From the NCBI GenBank assembly GCA_034437895.1, contig DAOTTO010000413.1:1-5366 (forward strand): a stretch of DNA of 5,366 bases, written 5' to 3'. A program made the translations under genes and the position numbers. This stretch comes from JANRLJ01 sp034437895 (GTDB taxonomy: Bacteria; Chloroflexota; Anaerolineae; Aggregatilineales; Phototrophicaceae). Below, piece after piece: positions 5,230 through 5,366 of this stretch (position 1 is its first letter; each line of letters opens with the position of its first letter). The notes beneath the pieces were generated by a model, which was not told the DNA's origin, did no database searches, and was given only the letters and a program-made list of their open reading frames with translations.

Positions 5230-5366
5230 TTAATTCTCGTCCGGCAGATCAACTTCGCAGTATGTACCTTCGATATTATCACGCGGGATAGTCGGGCATA
5301 TCGCTAGGGATTCTTCCCCCCAGAATACTTCAAAAGTTGTATCGGGTTGGTTGTTAATCCAGAAGG
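5230..5366 (-). CDS. C-terminal part of an unrecognised protein, cut by the window edge
   Basis: The minus-strand frame starting at base 5364 stays open for 44 codons and ends in TAA (5230-5232). The other two minus-strand frames hit stops within about 21 codons. The visible peptide runs from FWINNQPDTTFEVFWGEE to CEVDLPDEN: it is acidic, rich in aromatic and beta-prone residues, and has two cysteines (in AICPT and TYCEV). It looks like real soluble protein, but I cannot name the family. It lies just 17 bases upstream of the MOSC gene on the same strand, so the two probably form an operon. The start and most of the domain lie outside the window. Confidence 0.6.
   Translation of the reverse strand, partial: FWINNQPDTTFEVFWGEESLAICPTIPRDNIEGTYCEVDLPDEN

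Overview
The window looks like ordinary bacterial chromosome with a mid-range G+C content, compact metabolic genes and a 350-base leader full of palindromic repeats. The repeat style (GGGGCGA-type palindromes, TTACGCA-type inverted ends, a heptamer tandem) reminds me of Chloroflexota or cyanobacterial genomes, and the protein style fits an Anaerolineae-like Chloroflexota member. That placement is an impression only, because the window carries no rRNA or marker gene.

Layout. Positions 1-353 hold no gene: a foldback element resembling a MITE (1-184), a heptamer tandem (183-210) and a second palindromic element (231-316) lead into the ribosome binding site of the first gene. The plus strand then carries a Gfo/Idh/MocA-family NAD(P)-dependent sugar dehydrogenase (354-1460, TTG start), a 205-base gap with degenerate repeat remnants, a xylose-isomerase-like TIM-barrel sugar (phosphate) isomerase/epimerase (1666-2487), a class I SAM-dependent methyltransferase whose ATG overlaps the isomerase stop codon (2484-3308), a 230-base gap, and an EamA/DMT-type ten-helix transporter (3539-4501). 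A shared hairpin (about 4508-4557) separates these from a minus-strand pair: a YiiM-like MOSC protein (4556-5212) and, upstream of it, the C-terminal end of an unrecognised protein (5230-5366) that leaves the window.

How the genes may work together. A Gfo/Idh/MocA dehydrogenase beside a TIM-barrel epimerase is a common pairing in catabolism of inositols, uncommon sugars and 3-keto-glycosides, so these two probably act in one carbohydrate pathway. The methyltransferase is translationally coupled to the epimerase, which suggests a linked role, but its substrate cannot be read from the sequence. The transporter and the MOSC pair appear to be separate transcription units. I found no phage, defence, CRISPR or toxin-antitoxin system. 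The least ordinary parts are the nested palindromes in 1-316 and the coupled epimerase-methyltransferase pair.
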